Assembly (NCBI GenBank): GCA_001600455.1
Contig: BCKC01000014.1
Location: forward strand, 310,001 to 374,000
Origin: Endocalyx cinctus
Lineage: Eukaryota; Ascomycota; Sordariomycetes; Amphisphaeriales; Apiosporaceae
DNA: 64,000 bases
Reading direction: 5' to 3'
The translations under genes were made by a program, and so were the position numbers. Under the pieces are notes generated by a model. That model worked only from the letters and a program-made list of their open reading frames with translations. It was not told the DNA's origin and did not search any database. Shown piece by piece: positions 1 through 11,042 of this stretch. Every line of letters starts with the position of its first letter. Position 1 is the stretch's first letter.

Positions 1-738
1 TTGATGTGGTAGGTTCGGTCAAGCGCTGGAAAAGTTGGCCGTGGGAGAAGATTTTAGTATATTTCAAAGCACTTATTTCACTCAAGGCGTAGCAATAGAA
101 AAGTAGAAAATATCCTCCAAATATAGCTTGCATATTGATAGCGTACCACGAAAGAAGATGTTTGGTACAAGATTAGACGGTCTAAATTAACTAAAACAAG
201 AACCTAGGATGGAAAGATGGGTTCGCAAACTTGAGCGCCAAGTTGTAGAAAACGAGTTCTCTAAAGAATTTCTTTTTAAAGATAGAGTAACGTACGTCAG
301 CAGGATTCGCCTCATCACAAATGTATCGTGACCCCTTTCTTCGGAATAATGTAACCGAATCATTACCCAACACCGCGAAGAGTTTCTTGCCACTTCCTGT
401 TTCTTTCTAATTGTGGACATATCGTATGTAGCATTATACCTAACATTCGATACAGGCCGGCGTAATGCGAGAAGTCATTGCAAGATATTCTGCGGATGTC
501 GGAATGCGTGTTCATAATTCCGAAGAAAAATGGAAGAAACGATACATAAGATTTGATTGATTGTATGCTAGAAAGAAAAGCAAAGACGAATAAATAGCAC
601 AAGAAAAAGAAGGAAAAGAGCAGGAGTAAATATCCCCCATGGGCCAATCAGTTGCGCGATCGAAGCCGCCGTTGCTTCTGCTAACTTCGACAACGAGAGA
701 TGACGCCTGTCCAGATTCAAAACTTCGCAACAATACCC
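1..738. other. non-coding stretch downstream of cupin gene
   Basis: No reading frame here resembles a known family, and the short open frames on the minus strand overlap each other without codon structure. The stretch presumably includes the 3' untranslated region of the cupin gene that ends at 739. Confidence 0.5.
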
Positions 739-1546
739 CTACTCAAGCCATTGGTCTGGTAGCTCTCTGTAAAGTTTAGAACCCCCAACTGGCACCCTGT
801 TCGTGTTCGAGGACAAAACAATACCTAACACTCTAGCCCATTCGTTGGTACGGTTCGATAGCCTAAGACAGGTTAAGAGAACGTCCGGATCATCTGGCTA
901 TTAAATCTTTGGGTCTTCAACTTACGCATGCATCATACCACGCTGAACCACGACATCGCCAGGGCGACAGATCGTTTCAACGGGCTCACCACAAGTTGCC
1001 TTGCCATTTTTGATCTGGAATGCCTCATCCTTAGGCGTCAGAAGACTTAACTGCCCTGAGATGACGACCAAGTAATCTGTTGAAGTAGTACGATGCTATT
1101 GATCCAAAATTGGTCAACTCTTGCATTAGTTGAAGATATTATCGGATTGGACCTCGTAGATCCTAAGAACAAAACGTACCAGAGAGCCTTCGGTATTAGG
1201 GGCAATGTCGAGAAAGTACGAGTTAAGCCCGCCAGGGAGGACGATGCCTATCCCCGGAACCTCGTCTAGAGGTATATCACCACTGGAAAGGGATGTTAGA
1301 AAATTGGTACAAGGGAAATGATGCATCAGACTTCACGTACTGTCCATCGTTACTAGTCGGGACCTGTTTGCTAGTCCCTACGACGGACCGTACTAGAGAC
1401 CCATCGAAGAGAGGTTGACATTCCAAGCTATCAACTTTGACTTCAACACCAGGTTCCGCCTGCTCATCATCGATATGGGTCAATGATAGAGGTAGGTTGG
1501 AGCCGACAATTCGGCGAGGCGCAGGTAGGTTGTACGATGGCAGCAT
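739..1546 (-). CDS. small cupin-domain protein (200 aa)
   Basis: Four exons (1546-1341, 1282-1180, 1095-926, 862-739) total 603 bases and give a single 200-residue cupin. The first exon has the N-terminal PAPRRIVGSNLP and a VDSLE motif. Exons 2 and 3 hold the barrel: a PG(G/I) rich strand, an LHRTTSTDYLVV strand with a candidate metal-ligand histidine, and CRPGDVVVQRGMMH with a second histidine. The family is common in ascomycetes, often next to oxidases or secondary-metabolism genes, and its reaction is mostly unknown. It is probably cytosolic, as no signal peptide is seen. It lies tail-to-head with the FAD oxidase gene on the same strand. A second cupin of the same type is at 46836-47485. 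The fold assignment is firm; any enzymatic role is inference. Confidence 0.88.
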
Positions 1547-2586
1547 GTTGAAAATTTAATTCTCGACTAGATGAGTGAATAGGAATAGAAGACAGTGAGA
1601 AGAATGTGTTGATATTGAAAGATAGTGAAGTGTTATTTCCAGTGTCATTGGAGGTTTCACCTCGATAATTTATAGACGCGCCAATATGGCGATATATTGT
1701 TGGCATGGAAGTTCTCCTGATTACAAATAAGATTCATTATTAATCCCGTCAGCCGTTAGCCGTGTATAGCTTACTTGAAATAACACTGGTAAAAAAAAGA
1801 ATATGTATCTTGAGGAAATCATAACGACGATCTAGACTAGGTTCATGAACAAAACATAACTGTGTAGCAAGGTTATGCTTTGATTATTAATTGCCCAGTC
1901 GTTGTGGCCGGCGATGCTGTTTCTATCACAGCTCATTGACGAGAAAACCCCCTTCCGTCCCTTTCGTCTTCTTACCCCCCTGGTCTTGTTGGCCTAGCAG
2001 CTGGCTGGGTACACTTGATTCTTCCACTTCCTCCTAGTCTCTACTGACTTTGTTCAACTCTCTTGGCTCTTCCCAGCTCCTAAATGTAGTCCGCGATACC
2101 TTTCTATACCCGCAGACAGCGCAAGACGCATAATTCTTTTTACGTGTCACGTTATTTAGCAAATGCTTCACGGCGACAACACCGTAAGAAATTAATAACA
2201 CGGAATCTCCGATGAATAGAAGAGGTTAGAATGAATTGATAGAAGCTGAGCGGATTTGGGGTAGAGATTCAAGGATTAGATGACAGATAGTGGGGATGGC
2301 AAAATACTATGTAATTACACAGTAAATGGTGGCTCGAATAGTTAAGCAATTAGTGGAGAGGGTGTCTAAAATTAGTGGATAGAACACCTAATTTTAGTGA
2401 TTCGGAAAGAGAGCGTCGCTATCGTGCGGCGTTAATTTATATCTGGCAGTTTGAATTTTGTTCGGATTTAATAATAGCGAAGAGCAAGCAAAGTACCCAA
2501 TCGGGAGAGCTTCAAATCATCTAAATATACTATTTGTTTCTGGGTCGAGAGAAAGAAAAAATACACGTAAGAGTGATGTTTTCAAG
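1547..2586. other. intergenic, cupin promoter side
   Basis: About 1 kb between the start of the cupin gene and the end of the oxidase gene. It is AT-rich with pyrimidine tracts near 1950-2080 and no supported gene. The cupin promoter should lie in the part nearest 1547. Confidence 0.5.
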
Positions 2587-4221
2587 CTAAAGCTTGGGAC
2601 TCTCGAAAAACTTCCAGTCTCGTTTTGTCGCCATGACCTGTTTCTTCCATACTCGTGGTCCCACTTCTCCTTGTTCCAAGCCATTCTTCGGCCCCTCATC
2701 TTTCGTCCTCCATTGCCAAAGCTTTCCGTACTCGTTCTTATCGTGCGGCTTCTCTATTATACGAACGACTTCCCGGCCTAATATAGGAAGAAATTTGAAG
2801 CCATGTCCTGAGCCACCTGAACAGATCATCATGCCTTGATCGTCCGGTATACGATCTACGATGAATCCATTGTCAAGAGAGTCGATATACCAGCAATTCC
2901 TGCATCCAGTTATGCCGATAGACATTAGTTCAGGCATGGCTTCCTCGATAACCCGCTTAATGGCATCGACAGCTTGCTTAGTGATGGCCGGATCAGTGAC
3001 TTCGGGCCAGTATTGTGTCTTGGGCACACTGATCCTGTATTTCTCTCCGGTTGTGGGATCCCTGACGTCCTGGTAATTGGTATACTTCGTACCCCTGTAT
3101 CCAATTTTAACGATGCCATCTGCTGTGCGGGGAAACCCGCCAATGCCCGAGCCTTTGGACCATCCTCCATAGGCATACACAGGGAAATTGGCCGACGAGA
3201 ACTTATCCCAGAGTTCTGGAGCTTCCTCCTGTGGCGGTAGCTGAATATAAACGACACTGCCGGCTGTGGCTTCTAGAAATGGAGAGACGCTGGGCAAGAG
3301 CGACGGGGTCCATGAGCCAGCTAATTTTATCGTTAATAATTGTTCCCGATTTAACTGTCTACTGTACGAGAGCTGGCTTACCTGCTAAGACTACGAGTTC
3401 CGCACGGTGATCGACTCCGGCAACTGTCCGAACACCAATGGTCTTACCGCTACCCGATTTGAGAAACGAGGCGATCTGGCCATGATGCTCGCCGAGCATG
3501 AATCGAACACCATTGTTGCGGCACAAATGCATAACCCACGTGCAGGCTTTGCTGGCCTCCACGAAGCCAGCGGTGGAATCGAAGACACCGACGAGATCTT
3601 TGCCGGCTTTCTTGCGACCGAAAGGATCGGATTTCTTTTCCCATACACCTGACTTGAAAGTTTCTCTCGCCCTTTTTTCGTCAGCTGAATCACCAAGGAC
3701 ATACTGTGTCTCTCTCAATCCTTCCTTCGTCAAGTTAGCTAAGGTTGCCTGTTCAATCTTGGAGAGCTGACCCTCGACGCTAAGTCGAAGGAATCCGCAA
3801 TTGTTCCATATCAAGTCCGACGACTTTAACCCGTGTGGCAAGTTTTCGTGGGAAGAAGATTGGATCTGCCGATTCCAAGAATCCCAGATCTTAACCCCGT
3901 CAAATGCAAGACGCTGATAATCAATCTCGTCGCCGTAGCTCATGCGCATAACTTTATTCAGATCGGCAGATGCAGCATCTGCACCGTGACTAGTCGAATA
4001 AGCGTTTACATCGTAGGGCTGCTTGTCGAAGACAGTAACGTTTTTGTAGCCAGCCTGTGATAAATGAAGTGCACTATATATTGATTGTTTTATCAGTAAG
4101 TTTTTTTTTCCCCCCAACTTCGAGTCTAAACTCGATTTAGCATCTCATACCTGGACAGCCCAAACACACCGGCGCCCACCACGATTATAGTACTATCTTT
4201 GGATAAGTTGCTCTCAGCCAT
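2587..4221 (-). CDS. FAD-dependent amine/amino-acid oxidase (DAO fold; fructosyl-amine/sarcosine/saccharopine oxidase-like)
   Basis: Three exons (4221-4151, 4073-3382, 3320-2587) total 1497 bases, 498 aa. Residues about 12-25 form the dinucleotide-binding loop, with GAGVFGLS fitting GxGxxG. This is followed by the STSHGADAASADLNKVMR segment seen in fungal fructosyl-amine, L-pipecolate and saccharopine oxidases. GSGHGFKFLP near the C-terminus is the usual second FAD contact. Such enzymes oxidise a secondary or alpha amine with O2 to an imine, giving H2O2. The protein ends SPKL, and the last three residues, PKL, resemble a type-1 peroxisomal signal, which would suit an H2O2-forming oxidase. The gene is divergent from the oxoprolinase at 4648 with a 426-base shared promoter. 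The substrate cannot be told from the sequence. Confidence 0.9.
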
Positions 4222-4647
4222 CTTCAAAATAAGTTTATACGATAAGTTATGCTGATAGTCATCGACTATTTCTTAACTTAACAAAAAAGACTTGGCCCAA
4301 GCAGCCAAAGGGATTTTACTCTCCTGCGCATGACTATTTGGATAGCCGTAGTTTCGGTAATTTTCGGTTGTTCCCGATAAACGTCGCACCAGGCCGACAG
4401 TGGGGTTGGGGAGGCAGGGGAGGGTACATTTTAAAGTCGGATTCTCACCCTACAGAAGATTAGACCTCCGAAAGCCGGCCGACGGCTCCAAAAGTTCCTA
4501 TTCCGGGGATATTCCTATACAAAATAACGATTCTTGATGATGCGATATATGACTTAGCTCCCTCCTGGCGAAGAAGCTGAGCTCCAAAAGCGTATTGTGA
4601 AAGAATAACTAAGCACGATTATTTTGGATAAAACTTGTCCTCTCGTC
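4222..4647. promoter_or_regulatory. shared divergent promoter with paired GATA sites
   Basis: This gap separates the starts of the FAD oxidase (minus) and the oxoprolinase (plus). It contains GATAAG at 4241-4246 and TGATAG at 4253-4258, two HGATAR matches 12 bases apart and within 40 bases of the oxidase start. Closely paired HGATAR sites are the known binding arrangement of AreA/NIT2-type nitrogen regulators. Function here is inferred. Confidence 0.5.
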
Positions 4648-7600
4648 ATGCATAATTCAGTCCAAGAACCGAAAATCGATATTTTTATTGACGTAAGTAA
4701 GTTACCTATACGCGCGTTGTTTTGGAGTTGCTTCTCCCTGACCTGGAGAATTAGCGAGGTGGTACGTTCACAGATTGTATTGGTATCCCTCGAAATGGAG
4801 CGAAGGATGATATAGTGGTCAAGTTACTGTCGGTAGACCCGTCGAACTACGAAGATGCGCCTACAGAAGGCATTCGGAGGATCCTGGAAAACTTCACGGG
4901 GGAGCCTCATCCGAGAACCGCGAAGTTGACCTCGAGTCGTATTGGCGTCATTCGCATGGGCACGTAAGTATTGATATGAAGAAGATAATTGTCACTATAC
5001 TGACAGGATCCATATTTGAAGGACGGTGGCAACCAATGCTCTTCTCGAAAGAAAGGGCGAGCGGTCTGCTCTTTTGATTACGAAGGGGTTTCGCGATGCG
5101 TTGGAGATAGGATATCAAGCTCGGCCTAAACTTTTCGATCTTGCCATCAATAAACCAGAAGTGCTCTATTCAGAGGTTGTCGAAATCGACGAGCGCGTCA
5201 CTATGGAAGATTCGACTAAGGATCCGATCGATGGCGGCATTGACGTTGACTCGGATCCAGCGCTAAGACTAGGCCAAAGTGGTGATATCGTTCGCATTCT
5301 CAAACCCCTGGACACAGAAACGACCCGGGCCTCGCTAGAGATGCTCTACTCCAAAGGGCTGCGAAGTATCTGTATATGCCTTGCGCACAGCTATAGTTTT
5401 CCTGACCACGAAAACACTATTCGAGATCTTGCTAAAGAAGTCGGGTTCAGCAGCATATCTGTTTCCTCGAATCTGATTCCTATGATCAAGCTCATATCCC
5501 GAGGCATGAGCGCCACTGCCGACGCCTACTTAACTCCCGAGATCAAGCGATACATTTCAAATTTCAGGTCCGGTTTTGTCAACGATCTTCAAGGGACCCG
5601 ATGTCAGTTTATGCAGAGCGATGGTGGACTGGTGGACGTAGAAAAGTTCTCGGGGCTCCGAGCCATATTATCTGGACCCGCAGGAGGCGTCGTAGGTTAT
5701 GCAAAAACAAGCTGGCACCAAGACGACGGCTTGCCGGTTATCGGCTTTGACATGGGTGGGACCTCAACAGATGTCAGTCGTTTTGGCGGTGATTTTAGTC
5801 ACGTATTCGAAACCACCACCGCGGGTGTTACGATCCAATCACCTCAACTCGATATACAGACTGTCGCCTCTGGGGGAGGTAGCATTCTTTCCTGGAAGAA
5901 TGGATTGTTCACGGTTGGACCGGAGAGTGCATCGGCACACCCAGGTCCTACTTGCTACAGAAAAGGGGGACCACTAACAGTGACGGATGCCAATCTGTTC
6001 CTCGGCCGGCTCCTTCCCGAATATTTCCCTTCCATTTTCGGACCTGACGAAAACCTCCCACTCGATTATGAAGCCACCAAGGCTGGCTTTATACAGCTGA
6101 CGGATGCTATCAATGCGGAAACTATTGGCCGGAAAACCCCCGAAGAGGTTGCTCTTGGTTTCTTGGCCGTGGCTAATGAATCAATGGGACGACCGATAAG
6201 GGCAATTACGGAAGGAAAGGGGTTTAATACATCAGCCCATAGGCTGGCCGTGTTTGGTGGTGCTGGTGGGCAACATGCGTGCGCCATCGCCGAAAATCTC
6301 GGTATTAATACCGTCATCATTCACAAGTACTCAAGTATCCTATCTGCCTATGGCATGGCATTGGCCAATCTCGTTGAAGAGGTACAGGAGCCATGCTCTT
6401 TGATTCTCAATCCGGACTCGGAAATTGAAATATCCCGACGATTCGAGAAATTGAAGGCAAGAGCTTTGCAGGGGCTTCTACAGCAAGGCGTTTCCTCGCC
6501 TGATCGCATCGAGGTACAACATTTCCTCAACTTGCGCTACGAAGGCACGGATACTCAAATGATGATCGCACTTCCGGAAGACGGTGATTTTAAAAGAGCT
6601 TTTGAACATGCTCATAAGCAAGAGTTCACCTTCTTGCTACCTTCCCGAGATATTGTCGTCGACGATATCCGCATTCGAGGAGTGGCGAGAGAATACGAAC
6701 GTCGGACACATAATGTTCACCAAGAATTAAGAGAAACAGCGAACAATATTGCCTCCACTTCTCACCAGAGAACAAGAACATATTTCGCCGGAGTAGGCTG
6801 GGTTGAGACTCCTGTTTACCTACTGAATAACCTTCAACCAGGTGACTTTACCAGCGGCCCTGCCATTATCATGGACAGCACGCAGACTATTGTCGTGGCA
6901 CCTTTCTCCTCTGCTAAAATTCTAAGAGAACATATTGTATTGACTGTGGCATCTGAAAATCAACGCAACTCTTCCGTGACACTCTCACTCGATCAGCCTG
7001 ACCCTGTACAATTATCCATCTTCGGACATCGTAAGACTCGCACGTCTCTTGAGATGCGCAGATTTCAAGTTAACCATATATTCGCAGGATTCATGTCAAT
7101 TGCTGAGCAAATGGGAAGGACTCTTCAGAAGACAGCCGTCAGCATTAATATCAAAGAAAGGTATCAAGCCACAGTCACATATCGCTTTTTGTTTTTAATT
7201 GTTGACAGTTATGCAGACTGGACTTTTCCTGTGCGATTTTCGGACCTTCGGGTGACCTGGTTGCTAACGCACCCCGTAAGTAAACGGTCAAAACATATTT
7301 ATATAAATAACCTAATTTATTTAACGCACAATATAGATGTACCAGTTCATCTCGGATCCATGGCCTACGCTGTAAAGTATCAACACGAGAAGCATGGAGA
7401 GTCTCTCCGACCAGGGGATGTCCTTGTTTCGAATCACCCTATTGCCGGTGGAACACATCTACCTGACATCACCGTGATTACTCCTGTATTTAACTCACAA
7501 GGAACAGAAATAATTTTCTATACTGCCTCCCGTGGTCACCATCGAGATATCGGTGGATATGAAGGGATATCGGGAAATGCAAACGCAACGGACCTGTTTC

Positions 7601-8982
7601 ACGAAGGCGCGAGCATAGTTTCATTTAAATTAGTGTCTGACGGGGTATTCGACGAGGAAGGCATCACGAAAATCCTTGTCGAAGAACCGGGAAAATATCC
7701 AGGCTGTGTCGGCACGTCGAGCCTGTACGATAATCTCTCAGATCTTCGAGCCCAGGTCGCCGCCAATGCGAAAGGTTCTGCACTAATCCAGAGCTTATTC
7801 AAAGAATATGGCCGCGAAGTCGTACAGGTAAGAAAAAATTCACCATATGCTCCCCATAAATACTCTGATTTTCTTTTTCTAACACTGCCTTTAGTTTTAT
7901 ATGCATCATATCCAAGTAAATGCGGAGCGTGCGGTACGAAAGTTTTTACGCCAATCGATCGAAAAATTTGGCAACCGACCACTTCATGCGGTTGACTGCT
8001 TGGACAATGGAACAAGAATCGAACTCTCCGTCCACATCGCCACTGACGGCAGTGCTGTATTCGATTTTACCGGAACTGGTCCTGAAGTTTTAGGTAACAA
8101 CAATGCCCCGAAGAGCATTTGCTTATCGGCAATCATCTACGTGCTAAGATGCCTCATCAACGAGGATATCCCCTTGAACCAGGGATGTTTATCTTCTATT
8201 CGAGTCATAAATCCAGAGGGCAGCATTCTCAATCCGAGCGATCAGGCAGCTGTATATGCCGGTAATACCCAAACTAGCCAGAGGGTCGTCGATGTCATCT
8301 TGAAGGCTTTCGAGGTAAGGATGATGTCCATCATAGTGACGTTCTACCGATGCTCGTAGACGTTTCAAGAATAAATCTAATTTTGAAATACATAAACAGG
8401 CTTGCGCTGCCAGCCAAGGTTGTATGAACAGCGTTGGCTTCTTTGGCGGCCGTGGACGAAAGACAGACACCGGGTATAAGTTTGCCTACGGCGAAACGAT
8501 ATGTGGGGGTTCGGGTGCGGGTCCAAACTGGAATGGCGCAAGGTATTATTCATTCCCTTTTAGGAGAGTAATATCCTAAAATGCTAACCAATGACTGTTC
8601 AAGTGCCGTACATTGCCACATGACTAACACGCGCATATCGGATGTCGAAGTGCTCGAGAAGCGGTACCCAATCATCCTACGGGACTTCTCTATTCGTAAA
8701 GGATCAGGAGGAAGGGGACAATTCAACGGAGGCGATGGAGTCGTCCGTATCATTGAGTGTCGGGAGCCGGTGACTTTTTCCATGATCTCAGAACGCCGGG
8801 TTAGTCAACCTTATGGTCTTCAAGGCGGCGAAGACGGAGCTCCAGGCGAGAACCTGATAGTCCGGAGAAGCGGTGAGAAGATGAGAACCATAAGTTTGGG
8901 GCCTAGGGGTATTGTGAGGCTGGATAGAGACGAACAATTTATTATCAAATCTCCCGGGGGCGGCGGCTGGGGTGCAATTTAG
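4648..8982 (+). CDS. 5-oxoprolinase / hydantoinase (HyuA-HyuB fusion), 1294 aa
   Basis: Eight exons (4648-4692, 4755-4963, 5022-7160, 7217-7275, 7337-7827, 7895-8314, 8400-8542, 8604-8982) sum to 3885 bases. The ATG at 4648 gives a 15-residue first exon ending IDIFID, spliced to RGGTFTD, which rebuilds the family's nucleotide-binding motif. [18 protein letters not shown] and the HyuA ATPase region follow to about residue 700 ([26 protein letters not shown]). The HyuB half then follows with [15 protein letters not shown] and the C-terminal KSPGGGGWG. The family hydrolyses 5-oxoproline, or a hydantoin-type lactam, with ATP, yielding glutamate in the gamma-glutamyl cycle. Length matches eukaryotic 5-oxoprolinases. 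The 3' end converges with the Dal5-like carrier. 5-oxoproline is the default substrate but another cyclic amide is possible. Confidence 0.93.
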
Positions 8983-9135
8983 CAGTGTCTAAGCTATGGT
9001 ATTTTTATTCGCACTATCATCGTATTTCACATCACTTTAGATATTAGATATTCCCCATACATACGGTCCGTTTACGACATATACGGCAGCACTATGAAAA
9101 AATCATGATGGGATCAACTAAGTGCGATATCCTAG

Positions 9136-11042
9136 TTACGTAACGACACCAGCTTCATTTGCCTTGTCTTGCTTCTCGGCAGAAATCGCCCCTATACCCA
9201 CTTTATCGGATTGCGGTGGAGAAATAGACTCAACTGCGACATCTGGATCTACGCCATCCAAGATGCCACCGTGACTTTGAGCTCTTTCCTGCTTCTCCTG
9301 TCTCCGACTGAACCACATGACTACAGGTAACCAAGCTGAAAGTACCAACGATGCAACAAGACCAGCTCGGTATCCGCGGTAAAATCGTGGTGCCTCGACA
9401 GTAGGAACGAATATCTGCAAAAAGAAACCGTCAGAGGGGTAGAGAGAGAAAGAGAGAGAGAGCGAGAGAGAGAGAGATGACTTACTTGATTCCACCATGT
9501 ACCCTGAGCGAGACCAATCGAGTTAAGAGCCCCGATCACAATGGCACGTTCCTCTGCATCAGACGAGCAAATCCGATGTGTCCAACTTACGATAATGGGG
9601 AACAAGGATTGGATAGTTCCGGCAATGTAGAAAGCAAAGAATCGAGCAGGTTTCCCGACGTCCCAAGCGACAAGGAGCGATTCGGAGACAATCTGACTTA
9701 TACAGATGAGGATGATCGATTCTGTTTGAGAGTTCCTCCAATCGTTATAAATACCAGATAGGACCATAAAGACGATCGAAATAGCCGAGTACACCGTTGG
9801 TAAATTATTGATATCCGGAACGGAGTAGTTTTCCGCCTTAAGGTATAAGGCCATTGTGGATGTGGTAGGTCTAGATTCAGTCAGAATCTTATGCGCAGGC
9901 CGCCGCAGCCTGGATATTGGTGGCATATGATATAATGAAAAACTTACTGTTGATACACGAAGTACATTATTGAGAACCATGTACAGAGGATCCAGAAATG
10001 CCACCTCCCAAGGACTCTCTTGAAAAGAGATCGATCGAAACGACCCAGGGGTTGTCGATTATCAGCCTCAAGTCGTTTTATACACATTATTCTTTCACGC
10101 TCTGTCATCCACCATGTTTTTCTTTCGTAAAGTGGGTTAGGAATAATGACCAAGCCGATAATAACGAGAGGGAACGTAATCAAGAAATCTTTTCCAGTCA
10201 TTAGAACACCATGTCCGTTTTAGACAAGCAGGAGGGGGGGGGGGGGGGGCAATGGAGAAAAAGGGCTAAAACAAAACTAAAATGTACCAATGATAAACAA
10301 CCATCTCCAGCCGCGAATACCTAAGTGACCATCCATCGTTTGATATATCCCGGCCTGTATATAACCGGAGAACATGGTGGCGGCGATACCGGCAGCTGTG
10401 AAGATGTTGCTTCTCTTATTGATTTCATGGTTTCTGTACCATGTACCGATCATGAAATGCAAGCCTGGCCAACTAGCTGCTTCGACGAAGCCAACGAAGA
10501 ACCGCAATGCGTACATTTGCTTGACATTCTGACACTTGTAAAGGAATAATACGAAAATACTCCATAAGAACTCAGCCGCCGGAAGGTAGTAACGCGGTGA
10601 TATCTTGGTCAGCAGAATCTGCGAGGGAATCTGGCCAGCAATGTAGCCGATCTGAAACCAGGTAACGAGCCTAAAGTCGGACGATGGTCAATTAAGTGAC
10701 TAGTATGTTTTTCCCTGTCTTTAGGGGGGTATTTTATACTCACCAATTCAGTTCGTTGCCGTACAAGCTCAGGTCCTCCTTCATGCCGGACACGTAAGCA
10801 TTGTTAATGTTGTTGCGATCCAGGTCTTTAGCAAAGAAAGTCAGGCAACAGAATACGAGAATGGTTAAATCAAGCTTTTGGATAAGTTTCTTCTCTTCTT
10901 TAGAAGTGCCAGGCCTCGTCCAGAAATAAAATTTGCTGTTGGTCTTGCTAGATACGACCACATCCTCGGTCGGACTTTGATCTTCTTGGACAGTAGCCTT
11001 TCGAGCCATGTCGCCACCGAGAATCCCTCGCAGGTTCATCAT
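9136..11042 (-). CDS. MFS transporter, Dal5/allantoate-permease (anion:cation symporter) family
   Basis: Five exons (11042-10744, 10670-10288, 10188-9948, 9870-9486, 9414-9136) sum to 1587 bases, 528 aa. A second ATG at 11009 (MARKATVQ) would give 517 aa. The N-terminus carries KLDLTILVFCCLTFFAKDLDRNN, the classic first helix of the fungal ACS family. The segment GWRWLFIIDF lies in the sixth-helix region. About 12 membrane spans are visible. Members import allantoate, ureidosuccinate, dipeptides, nicotinate or pantothenate. Sitting 3'-to-3' with oxoprolinase, and near amine and glutamine-synthetase-like genes, it most likely imports an organic nitrogen source. Intron 2 holds a run of 16 G (10234-10249), and the intron before the last exon has a GA microsatellite. 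Family certain, substrate unknown. Confidence 0.92.
9440..9478. repeat. GA-rich microsatellite
   Basis: An interrupted GA repeat lies inside the intron between exons 4 and 5 of the carrier gene. It does not touch the coding frame. Confidence 0.8.
10234..10249. repeat. homopolymer run of 16 G
   Basis: Poly-G on the plus strand (poly-C in the transcript) within intron 2 of the Dal5-like carrier. It sits upstream of a branch-point-like CTAATGAC and the acceptor at 10189. Runs like this are prone to sequencing error and polymorphism. Confidence 0.85.
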
